IMG/VR virus record: IMGVR_UViG_3300048433_000683 | Location: 1 to 21,796 of that record | Source: a virus | Reading direction: 5' to 3' (one strand) | Length of the DNA: 21,796 bases | Shown here: positions 16,901-21,796 of the stretch, in pieces | Numbering within the stretch: the first letter of the stretch is position 1 | Layout of the letters: every line of letters begins with the position of its first letter | Position numbers and translations under genes: made by a program | The notes under the pieces: generated by a model | Told to the model about the DNA's origin: nothing | Seen by the model: the letters and a program-made list of their open reading frames with translations, nothing else | The model's database searches: none

Positions 16901-19900
16901 CTCTGTCTAATGAACCAGAAGGAGTTGCTACCATTACGAACACCAATTACATGACAAGTTCGAAAAAAGGTGTTGGTAGTATAGGTCAAATTAGATTAGT
17001 TAACTCTGGTGGATTTTATTCTAGATTGCCTATTGTAACAGGTATTGAGTCTTCTAGAAAAATTGAAAGAGCAGAGATCTCTGAACCTGGTACTGAATAT
17101 CAGGTTGGGACATATAACAGTGTTCCTATCAGTGGTGATGGTGAAGGTGGATTGGTAACAATTGTAGTCGCTAATGGACAAACTGATGAAGGTGTTACTA
17201 TTCCTGGTCAAATTCAACAGGTAACAATTACATCTCCTGGTAAGGGATACACTACTGCATTTATTGATATTGAATCCATTGATGGAATTCTTGGAGCTGG
17301 ACTGACTGGATCTGGTGCTGCAATCAACGTTGTTATCCCTCCATTTGGAACTGGTGCAGTAATCTTCACTAAAGGTACAAATGTTGGTAAGATTAAAAAA
17401 CTTAAGAATAATAACTTTGGTTATGATTATCCACATGACTATACGTTGCGCCCTGAAATCACTTTCCCAATCAACGCGCAATTAACATCTACTAGTATTC
17501 TGGATAGTATCACAGTTACTGATCCTGGTTCTGGTTACTCGCAAGCACCTGCTATCATTATTACTGGTGGTGGTGGATCTGGTGCTATTGCCGAAGCAAG
17601 TATTAGAAATGGAAGAATTGAGCAAATACTTATTAAAGATCCTGGTGCTGGTTATTCTTCTGCACCAACAGTATCTTTGAAATCTTCTTTCAACTATGTT
17701 GTAAACCTTGATTTGGGACTACTCCAATTTGCATTCCCACATGGAATTGTAAATGGTTCTGCAGTTACTCTTAATGTAGTTGATACTGGTGATGGTATAG
17801 AATTCCCACTCGCTTCTGGTGCTGTTGGTAGACTTAATGGAAACACTACTTATTATGCAATTACTGGTACAGCAAATTCCCTTGATGGAGATCAACTGAA
17901 ACTTGCTATCACACCAGCTAACGCTGAATTGGGTGATGCTATTACATTTGCTAATGCTGGAACGGGTAGACAGCAAGTATTGACAGAATCGTTTGGTGCA
18001 GCTGCAGAAGCAAATGTTATTACCTCGACCTTCTTAGAAGGTGAAATGGTTTACCAAGGAGATAGTTTAGAAAATGCAACTGCTACTGGATTTGTTTCTA
18101 CAAACCAAGGTTGGCAAGTTGGACCTAGAATTTTAAAAGTCGTTGACTACACGGGAGTTTTCTCAGAAAATCAAAAAGTTACTGGTGTAATTTCTAAGTC
18201 CTCTGGTGTTATTAGCGATCTTAATATTGCTAAAGGTGTTCTAGAGATTGGACCTATTACCAAGACAACGGGTCAATTCATTGATGATGTTGGAAAACCT
18301 TCTGAGATTATTCAAAAAATTCAAGACTCTTACTATTATCAAGATTTCTCATATGCAGTTAAGTCCTCGGTTTCTATTGATGATTGGAAAGATATTCTAA
18401 TTAAAAATGTTCACCCTGCATCATTTAAGGTTTTTGGTGAACTTAATTTGGGAGAGTATGGGTATACCGCAAATAGAGAAATTGATTTTGAATTAACTAA
18501 GTCTGTTGAACTCGCTAGAGAAGCAACTGTACCAAATATTCAAAACTTTGCTCTGGCGGAACCAATTTACTCTGAGTTCAATAATACTGAAGTTTTATTC
18601 CGTCAAAGAAGATTGACCTCTTCTGAGAATATCCTCACTTCCGTTGTTCAACGTCTTGATGATATGTCCAATTTATTTGATGGCGAAAGAACGCAATTCC
18701 CACTAACAGTTAATGGTGAAAATGTAATTGCTAACGCTAATCAACTTCTTGTTGTTCTAAATGGTGTTGCACAAACTCCAGATGCTTCCTTCGAAGTTCA
18801 AGGAGATTCAATTATTTTCTCAGAACCACCTTCACCTCCAGCAAGTGTTAAGTATGTGAGCGTAGGAATTCAGCAAATTGCAACTGTTGATTTGGAATTC
18901 TCTTTCACGAGCGGTATTTTCCCTAATGTCGGTAATACTTTAATTGGAATTACTTCTGGAGCAAGACTTACTGTCACTAATGTTATTGGTGATACTATTC
19001 GTGGATTTGTCACTGAAGGAACTTTTGTTAGTGGTGAGCAATGTCAAGTTGGTGCTACTGGATTCTCTGGAACTCTTCAAACTATTGATAGTGGTATCTA
19101 CAGCAATGGATTATTTGTTTTTAACGAACAAATTACAAATCTGGATGGAGATCTTGCAGTCGTAGAAACAATTAACCTTGAAACGGGTCAAGAAACTCCT
19201 ATTGCAAAACTTCGCTATGGTATTGGAGCTTCAACTACAAATGTTGAGGTAGTTTCTACAGCAGCAGGTGTTGATACACCAGTTCCTATTGGAACGTTTG
19301 TGGAGAATGATGATTATCAAATTGCCTCTGAAATTGTTACAGTTACCTCCGTAACCAATGGATCAGATTCGACAACTATTGTCGTAACTAGAGGACAACT
19401 TGGGACAGCAGCTACTTCTCATCAGGAAGACACTCCAATGTATTCTACTGATATTGAAGTTACCAATGATTTAACTTTAAGTAAGACTGCAGGAACATAT
19501 CAGTCCACACCTGGTCTCTTTAATATTCAACTGAATGATGTTATTATTGGTGCTCAATCTGGTGTTGTTGCTCGTATCACTTCTACTAGCGCATATCAGG
19601 ATCCTATAACTCAAGAGTTTATTGAACAGGTTAATATTTCATCTGGATCTTCTTTCTTTGGTCTTCTGTTCAACAGATTAACATCAATTAGTTATCCTAA
19701 TAAGATTATTGATGATATTTCCAATTCACAAGTAAGTATCGTTGATTTTACTGATAATGTAACTGCATTTAATGCAGATTTCCCTAATAATGAATCTATT
19801 AGTAATAATATTGTAATTTACGATAATGAAACTGGTGAATTTACTGATGATGAGTTTATCAGAAACTACCGTGTTCTTTATGGCGGTAATACTGGCGACT

Positions 19901-21796
19901 TTAGTGCCAATGAAAATATGGCAGTAAGAAAACTAACCTTTACTGATCTTGTTGGTGGTGGATTCTTCTCTAGTGGTCAAATTATCAGAACAGCAGATAC
20001 TAAGGCAGAAATTATTGGATATAGTCAAGCAAGAAATACACTTTATCTTGGTAAAATTGGTAGATCTCAATCTACAGGTCAAGACTATCATACTGCATCA
20101 TTTGTTGCAGGTGCTCAACTTAATACAGCAAACTCTAAGTTTGGTAGCGCATGTCTAGCACTCTCTAAGGGTACGTCAGCGCATAGTTTTGTAAGTGGTG
20201 TTGATGATGCGATTATTGCTGGCGGTGGCGCTACAGGGTCGTTTACTGCTGCTACAGGAACAACATATAACCCATTCACGGGTGATATGGTTATTACTAT
20301 CGGTACTCATACTCTTACAACATCAAATACAGTAACAATTGTTGATGATGGTATTGTATTTACTTGTGGTTCGGATAATAATACTAATAATTATGCGTAT
20401 CCTCGTGCTACCGATCCTGCATCTGGTTCTGCTCTCGCGATTACAGCAGAAACTGATACTACAATCACGGTAAACGTTGGTCCAGTACCTATTGATGAGT
20501 ATCTAACTATTCCAACTTCTACAGAGTTTGGATTTGCTTCTGGAGACTTTACTGTTGAAACCTGGATCAAACTGAACAGTGTTGCTGCTGGTGGTAAGAC
20601 TATTTTTGATATGAGATCTGGTGCAACGGAACTTGCTCCTTATCTGTATGTCGATGGTGCAAATATTAAGTATTACAATAATGGTTCTGTAACTATTACT
20701 GGCGCAACAACTCTTGTAGTTGATACCTGGTATCATGTTGCTATTTCTAGAAGTGGTACTGACACTAAGTTGTTCTTAAATGGCACTCAAGAGGGTGGTA
20801 CATACTCAGACGCTAGCAACTACGGTTCAACAAAACCAATTAGAATTGGTGCTGACTATGCAGGTTCTGCTGTTACTCCTGGATATTTTGACGACTTTAG
20901 AGTCTCTAACAGTGCTCGTTACACGGCAACGTTTACTGCTCCCACAGGTATGTTCCACGGTGATGCAAACACCAAACTCCTCCTTCACTTTGATGGAACA
21001 AACGGTCAAACATATACTCAAGATTGGTCTGGTACTGAGTCCTTTACTGATGGTGAAGAATTCAACAATGATGCAATTACTGGATCTACTAGACAATATG
21101 GTGGTTTACACCAGTTTGTAAGTGCTACAACAAACGCTATCACTATCGATAGTGCCAATAAGACTCCAACCGATGCAACTTATGATTCATCTACAGGTCT
21201 TCTTGTACTTACAATCGGGTCTCATAGTTATACAACTTCATCCACTCTTACTATTGCTGCAAACTCCCTGACATTTACTTGTGATAAGGATAACTATGTT
21301 ACAAATCATACATATCCACGTTCTACTGATCCGTCATTCGGTGTTACACTTGATGTAACGGCAGTAAGTGGAACTACAGTTACTGTAAATGTTGGGACAT
21401 CTCCTAGAGGATTTGCAAACAAAACCCACAGATACTATGATGCTGCTACTGCAGTTCTTAAGAATATCGATCTTCTCTCTGAAGAGGGTGATGCTGTTGC
21501 TACTGCAGCATCACCATATCAACTTGATTATAGTACTGCTGCTGCAGTATACGGTTCTAGCGATTCAGTTGCATATGATTACTTTGGATCTTCAGTTGCT
21601 GTTTCAGATGATGGAACAACGAATAAAATGGTTGTTGGTGCGTATCAAGATGATGATGATGCAGAGAATTCTGGATCTGCATATATCTTTGATCTAAATG
21701 GTGGAAGTCAGGTTAAGATAACTGCAGGTTCTTCAAATGCTGGACAAAATGATACTTTTGGTTATTCAGTTGCTGTAAACAATAATAAGGTTGCAG
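7963..21796 (+). CDS. Giant mosaic baseplate/fibre virion protein, at least 4611 aa (3' end outside window)
   Basis: The frame is open without a stop to the last base. With the six-base gap after gp6 and the Gly/Ser/Thr-rich modules, I infer a baseplate-anchored fibre or adhesin near 480-500 kDa or more. Residue order: 1-60 helical N-terminus (PEFLKTDYPLFNKFIEYYYR); 70-129 a V-x-S-x-x-x-F...E-V-I-Y-Y-E module, repeated at 807-876 and 3749-3828; 138-190 an F-D-G-x-x-x-x-F-P-L module, again near 3572-3623; 323-608 eight G-x-G-Y repeats; 651-746 a helical insert with KDFYSTKGTSFSISYLFKLL, typical of cyanophage structural proteins; 1133-1330 six repeats; 1418-1525 a YHYH-like domain; 1602-1613 an EF-hand-like loop; 1668-1804 three repeats; 1838-2200 a seven-bladed propeller; 2268-2416 a LamG-like fold; 2856-2940 a degenerate cupredoxin-like segment; 3019-3231 six repeats; 3450-3495 the IQDSYYYQDFSY module; 4102-4173 and 4407-4478 a duplicated module around a second LamG (4180-4348); FG-GAP blades from 4541. 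No transmembrane segment is evident. Module names rest on pattern recognition; the continuous frame is certain. Confidence 0.92.
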   Translation, partial: MNTNKVSQSIATQSPEFLKTDYPLFNKFIEYYYRSQEKTGLGQNIVNNFLQYLDIDKLDISILGGATKIVEPITKTTDTIVVESVDSFIDTNGSILIGDEVIYYEKSTTSPNIALSPGISYDQVRLKWTGLAQLIDSFDGTTRSFPLTSQSSPVSSPSAQHLIVSVYGEVLIPTVDYVIEGTNIVFTTAPRVRTAGDDNVNTFITFLSGFVENSIVDTDDISGSFGENKTEFKITRNGVSYEPIADEYILAVYDNKLLEPKKDFFIDGDIFIFNEAPLNGRLLSLYSIEAPIPDFGSGAVGYARISDTGTLTGININQTGSGYQYKYPPKVSINSLNGRGAAASALVNGIKSVSLLDGGRGYSDTNPPEVVIQAPTTTDSQSAEIKAVVENGSITSLEIENSGSGYTFIPRVSFKQPGGAKIAPVTMSNGSISGGVTVSEGGSGYTTVPLIYVDEPVGENGIKAVLQAVLTDGVVTSVNVLNAGQGYLTTPRIAVINPTGAQVLETLVDSDGRVVSVELLSGGVGYEDVPSVYIVDNRTDASGTGATATASVFNGQITDINITNFGSGYSAVNPPTIIIQDPPQSKASVEIGLNQITGFSISKVGSGYDKAQFLGCARAASGIVNYTEVGNAVFSNNTVAATAEIDTEVKCLDALFVKRLLDKYIDQFLPDVPTLDYTKIDVRNAIKSVKDFYSTKGTSFSISYLFKLLYGEEVSVSYPKDQIIKPSDATWSIDTILRATLVSGDPENIKDGLLTQDNNIADPNISVATALIENFISIKTSNVELFELVLSEETIQGNFVVPYKTKLGEPLNTTDSIITVDSTIGWPERNGEFLIGNSELIQYKEKSLNQFIECTRSVNGVVEDWDAATEVNSNLIVYVNKGTSLEVVLKVVGIVDAQETTLTDTGSYYLSGDKLSVSKLGGTSNKPELTTWLYNVKKLLQVDTITYGGINNTFATVTCSNNHGLLVGDQVTIYGANPIVYNGTFEVTSRDTESVFQYQLPQPAEVVPQGNILVSVDLNKGKSDNSAVFNSIGPYTTNIQNSFFNDNYAYVASTGIPNYKIGPFPGSALLPGNQRKLNRFPLVPSTISIKNAISPGPIGTWINGTSVWSYKSDITKTFGPVTSINITDAGSSYDAAFPPVITISGGGGTDATAAVTVNGSITEIVVDNGGSGYTSSPLVSIVGGNGSGAAATAIVTKGVVSSILMNTSGTGYTSQPSITIVGGGGTGATATASVRGAIQSIAVTDGGASYTSKPSVTLSSGTGAVAQAIVSNGRIISIAIISAGVGYTTAPEVTIQGDGFGSVARATIDTDGENAGRVTNIEILNRGINYVQGTTIINLTSVGTGATFSPNIFEWTYNLQETTTVDESKGSVFAGFNNQYGGEYAHISNPQKLRYILGDNLFESITGAILEQETQLEHSPIIGWAFDGNPIYGPYGYSDPTDQSSNTTRLNSSYRLKTNLVYDGVSNPYPVRTAGPLLTEEVAGKFVEDYEYAFGLGDLDQYNGRFCKTPDFPEGRYCYFTTVDTTEAGNPIFPYVIGPSFNSIVDSWNLNKDAIQQNIPTGVVRYRDPYENVDIDVERAPNASTNALTTEGGDIILFEVEDENRDGIISQDETDDPDQLFEESPLQLFDYFPSVRFDSKVDIEVETTTKFEDASVTGFIIEDAGKNYQVDDILTFDNTDTDGIGASARVSRIKGESISSYNFEVVEDKFYGVLTTTNPHNLVIEDTVYVDYTPIMDNTNKQFVVRQLKGVEELIIEQNGSGYDVDIPPTIIIDGDGDSAELQAIVSSVGSIDTVNIINSGSGYVNNPRIILSHPQVFKKANYYLSVIENENYVKVNDVFVNDDKEVFFCGKTLDNNSNEVAFVSKFSELGVKEWEKTLESQDGETYTEFVKLDVNGDFIWVVGQNKPNSSLLAAYNPDIILAKYTQAIDGLSATLNFQKGYAGISGATRSDNITTIKRYSDSRYIIGGFTNTNSANPQDAFIASVDASGTFAAKRKLASVNGSEKITDLIVLDDAVYFVMETSPTEGSSDVKVSFGKVLIGTSVITVEWIKEINNVTYSFGDTSLIVDEFNEFYITSTLALKSNTTIKDSFWIGKLDTNGDLLWNYRYIAPVGNNIELASRSSIDIFGDLNIAYTSTNSTSGLKTVDTAKIGYNGILKKHTNSEFNANNIEGITVNAITVDNSGDVYAFGQTQWNRNEFVLPFTTGATQATDITGHYTPSIVETGDSVRFLADYAFIQGYQTASPSSWENATVKILGSELGTKLNDDWTLEFMIYKNGSEYQSFSQTQYTLVSIGDATDATGGLWLYYDESSGRLELVVTNDTTSINSAGGAIQSTQTTMYADNSWQFIGIKKEGNVFKVYVNSTEILTGTISDTIFTNKDIHFGNIPGRSTTTGQFRSNEQFQGYIDTVRLKNRAVAPTVPSDVTTIPPVGAYALALDWADDAWFATNTSRYDYIDYIGWGLKVDKDSDTDRLGDKGILSTTNIGLVRTAITPVTGVSMTVSSTGFALGTSGFQGLDFEDATTTMQEGTETLTYSSDIWSSRTATVPSPGSKKLKVSAVVKDRYYMKVTDTVKIDNIQELSLNQDFQITLGSKLVLNTDAGSFINSGYVIKTDTTNNKVYVAVNNNSWSDDLNTGLLSTEQFDEKDTYGIIGTTPSDVNVIERYVFGDIVNTTPGTFDIDLDDYNLDGTGYNAGGGQNLDSFAKFKPFGADIYSVQIVEVSGSTSFIPGSVVSITASDISFNTAKTTAQITNLTGVTKITLVATLDKVLQATSVVNTDEVYIITSSRHYLDVGHNILVDGNPSQTAGGTVYDEYDGSFTVDTVVSDREFVYKLPAAAQTDPAPNAANVSIFSKSPVLKMYYGHQYLFDLSHSSMLGANLSFSKDNLYKLEYSFNSIERIGTPGITGEGQPTPTVKFKVGQDTVTNISYYFDPSRTGADTPVDPSSYLDIVDSPYVGTFTISEVTGATITVGAKTMKFPLSNEPEGVATITNTNYMTSSKKGVGSIGQIRLVNSGGFYSRLPIVTGIESSRKIERAEISEPGTEYQVGTYNSVPISGDGEGGLVTIVVANGQTDEGVTIPGQIQQVTITSPGKGYTTAFIDIESIDGILGAGLTGSGAAINVVIPPFGTGAVIFTKGTNVGKIKKLKNNNFGYDYPHDYTLRPEITFPINAQLTSTSILDSITVTDPGSGYSQAPAIIITGGGGSGAIAEASIRNGRIEQILIKDPGAGYSSAPTVSLKSSFNYVVNLDLGLLQFAFPHGIVNGSAVTLNVVDTGDGIEFPLASGAVGRLNGNTTYYAITGTANSLDGDQLKLAITPANAELGDAITFANAGTGRQQVLTESFGAAAEANVITSTFLEGEMVYQGDSLENATATGFVSTNQGWQVGPRILKVVDYTGVFSENQKVTGVISKSSGVISDLNIAKGVLEIGPITKTTGQFIDDVGKPSEIIQKIQDSYYYQDFSYAVKSSVSIDDWKDILIKNVHPASFKVFGELNLGEYGYTANREIDFELTKSVELAREATVPNIQNFALAEPIYSEFNNTEVLFRQRRLTSSENILTSVVQRLDDMSNLFDGERTQFPLTVNGENVIANANQLLVVLNGVAQTPDASFEVQGDSIIFSEPPSPPASVKYVSVGIQQIATVDLEFSFTSGIFPNVGNTLIGITSGARLTVTNVIGDTIRGFVTEGTFVSGEQCQVGATGFSGTLQTIDSGIYSNGLFVFNEQITNLDGDLAVVETINLETGQETPIAKLRYGIGASTTNVEVVSTAAGVDTPVPIGTFVENDDYQIASEIVTVTSVTNGSDSTTIVVTRGQLGTAATSHQEDTPMYSTDIEVTNDLTLSKTAGTYQSTPGLFNIQLNDVIIGAQSGVVARITSTSAYQDPITQEFIEQVNISSGSSFFGLLFNRLTSISYPNKIIDDISNSQVSIVDFTDNVTAFNADFPNNESISNNIVIYDNETGEFTDDEFIRNYRVLYGGNTGDFSANENMAVRKLTFTDLVGGGFFSSGQIIRTADTKAEIIGYSQARNTLYLGKIGRSQSTGQDYHTASFVAGAQLNTANSKFGSACLALSKGTSAHSFVSGVDDAIIAGGGATGSFTAATGTTYNPFTGDMVITIGTHTLTTSNTVTIVDDGIVFTCGSDNNTNNYAYPRATDPASGSALAITAETDTTITVNVGPVPIDEYLTIPTSTEFGFASGDFTVETWIKLNSVAAGGKTIFDMRSGATELAPYLYVDGANIKYYNNGSVTITGATTLVVDTWYHVAISRSGTDTKLFLNGTQEGGTYSDASNYGSTKPIRIGADYAGSAVTPGYFDDFRVSNSARYTATFTAPTGMFHGDANTKLLLHFDGTNGQTYTQDWSGTESFTDGEEFNNDAITGSTRQYGGLHQFVSATTNAITIDSANKTPTDATYDSSTGLLVLTIGSHSYTTSSTLTIAANSLTFTCDKDNYVTNHTYPRSTDPSFGVTLDVTAVSGTTVTVNVGTSPRGFANKTHRYYDAATAVLKNIDLLSEEGDAVATAASPYQLDYSTAAAVYGSSDSVAYDYFGSSVAVSDDGTTNKMVVGAYQDDDDAENSGSAYIFDLNGGSQVKITAGSSNAGQNDTFGYSVAVNNNKVA
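8860..9830 (+). repeat. G-x-G-Y beta repeat block 1 (8 copies)
   Basis: Eight copies of a unit ending in (G/S)-G-x-G-Y followed by about 39-44 residues with V-x-V strands and an N-G-x-(I/V)-x-x-(I/V) strand. The key Tyr codons are at 8929, 9046, 9178, 9295, 9421, 9538, 9667 and 9784. Intervals are 117, 132, 117, 126, 117, 129 and 117 bases, a strict short/long alternation that suggests a two-repeat ancestral unit. Confidence 0.85.
11330..11970 (+). repeat. G-x-G-Y beta repeat block 2 (6 copies)
   Basis: Six copies with key Tyr codons at 11359, 11479, 11596, 11710, 11821 and 11950, intervals of 111-129 bases. Copies two and three also agree at the DNA level: the stretch starting CTATTGTTGGTGGT at 11501 recurs at 11618 (117 bases on) with few differences over about 45 bases, pointing to recent duplication or gene conversion. 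The third and fourth copies are rich in GGGGTGATATA-like glycine/alanine loops. Confidence 0.85.
12920..13410 (+). repeat. G-x-G-Y beta repeat block 3 (3 copies)
   Basis: Tyr codons at 12964 (AGKNY, divergent), 13249 (GSGY) and 13372 (GSGY). The last two are 123 bases apart. The first two are separated by an inserted H-x-L-type module (about 13096-13208). The block leads directly into the beta-propeller. Confidence 0.7.
16985..17700 (+). repeat. G-x-G-Y beta repeat block 4 (6 copies, PG-x-GY variant)
   Basis: Tyr codons at 17017, 17098, 17248, 17422, 17536 and 17653. Four of the six carry P-G before the Tyr turn (PGTEY, PGKGY, PGSGY, PGAGY), unlike the G-G or S-G of blocks 1 and 2, so this block forms its own subfamily. 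Spacing is irregular except for the last two intervals (114 and 117 bases). Confidence 0.75.
20266..20481 (+). repeat. 72-residue fibre module, copy 1
   Basis: Runs from YNPFTGDMVITIGTHTLTTS through FTCGSDNNTNNYAYPRATDP to TTITVNVG. Copy 2 at 21181-21396 has exactly the same length and the same landmark words (TIG-S/T-H, TTS-x-T, FTC-x-x-D/N-N, YPR-x-TDP, TVNVG). The second LamG-like domain sits between the two copies. I recall this module from several phage structural proteins of marine myoviruses. Confidence 0.8.
21181..21396 (+). repeat. 72-residue fibre module, copy 2
   Basis: Runs from YDSSTGLLVLTIGSHSYTTS through FTCDKDNYVTNHTYPRSTDP to TTVTVNVG. Same length as copy 1 at 20266-20481, with landmark words in register, so it is a clean tandem-type duplication interrupted by a LamG-like domain. 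FG-GAP blades begin about 190 bases after it. Confidence 0.8.

Noticed and set aside
16642-17481. Two long minus-strand frames (115 and 161 codons) inside the giant gene
   Set aside because: Ser/Asn/Cys/Thr/Arg-rich composition mirrors the Gly/Thr/Val-rich sense repeats; they lie wholly inside a continuous sense frame.
20780-21121. Forward 113-codon frame in the giant gene
   Set aside because: Leu/Gln/Thr-rich shadow of the LamG coding sequence in another frame.
21648-21662. Run of four GAT codons
   Set aside because: A short Asp run inside an FG-GAP calcium-type loop; too short to propose phase variation.
1-21796. CRISPR array, tRNA gene, transposase or diversity-generating retroelement
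   Set aside because: No regular short direct repeats with spacers, no cloverleaf-like sequence, no transposase or reverse transcriptase frame seen; the repeats present are protein-coding and diverged.

Overview
The window looks like the late structural region of a large, AT-rich, T4-like marine myovirus, most like the cyanophage/pelagiphage branch. Evidence: a PAAR spike-tip protein, a gp25-type baseplate wedge protein and a gp6/J-type wedge protein lie in tight head-to-tail order, joined by small proteins of the kind found in T4-like cyanophages, and a very large mosaic virion gene follows. Every gene I support is on the + strand, spacing is a few bases or an overlap, and almost all stops are TAA. 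I cannot name the host or species from sequence alone.

Layout. 1-843 holds small genes: the 3' end of one gene, an 86-residue protein with an SH3-like look, a roughly 220-base gap carrying a textbook sigma-70 promoter, and a 67-residue protein behind it. 844-1033 is a non-coding gap with a weak late-promoter-like element. 1034-1658 holds three small genes (72, 57 and 79 residues); the middle one resembles an AbrB/MazE swapped hairpin. 1645-4689 encodes a 1014-residue Cys- and Ser/Thr-rich virion protein. Next come a PAAR protein (4692-5264), a 48-residue basic protein (5268-5414), gp25 (5444-5863), gp6 (5863-7956) and a giant gene that starts at 7963 and is still open at the last base.

The giant gene has at least 4611 codons and fills 63% of the window. 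Its N-terminus and a helical insert look like cyanophage baseplate-associated proteins. The rest is a string of modules: 23 G-x-G-Y beta repeats in four blocks, a YHYH-like domain with a degenerate signature, an EF-hand-like loop, a seven-bladed beta-propeller, two LamG-like lectin folds, a duplicated 72-residue module around the second LamG, and FG-GAP propeller blades at the window's end. I infer a baseplate-anchored fibre or adhesin.

How it works together (partly inference): PAAR caps the central spike, gp25 and gp6 build the baseplate wedges, and the 1014-residue and giant proteins decorate the baseplate and probably meet the host surface. A T4-type late promoter motif before gp25 fits late expression, while the consensus sigma-70 promoter at 567-595 suggests that the 67-residue gene, at least, is transcribed early.
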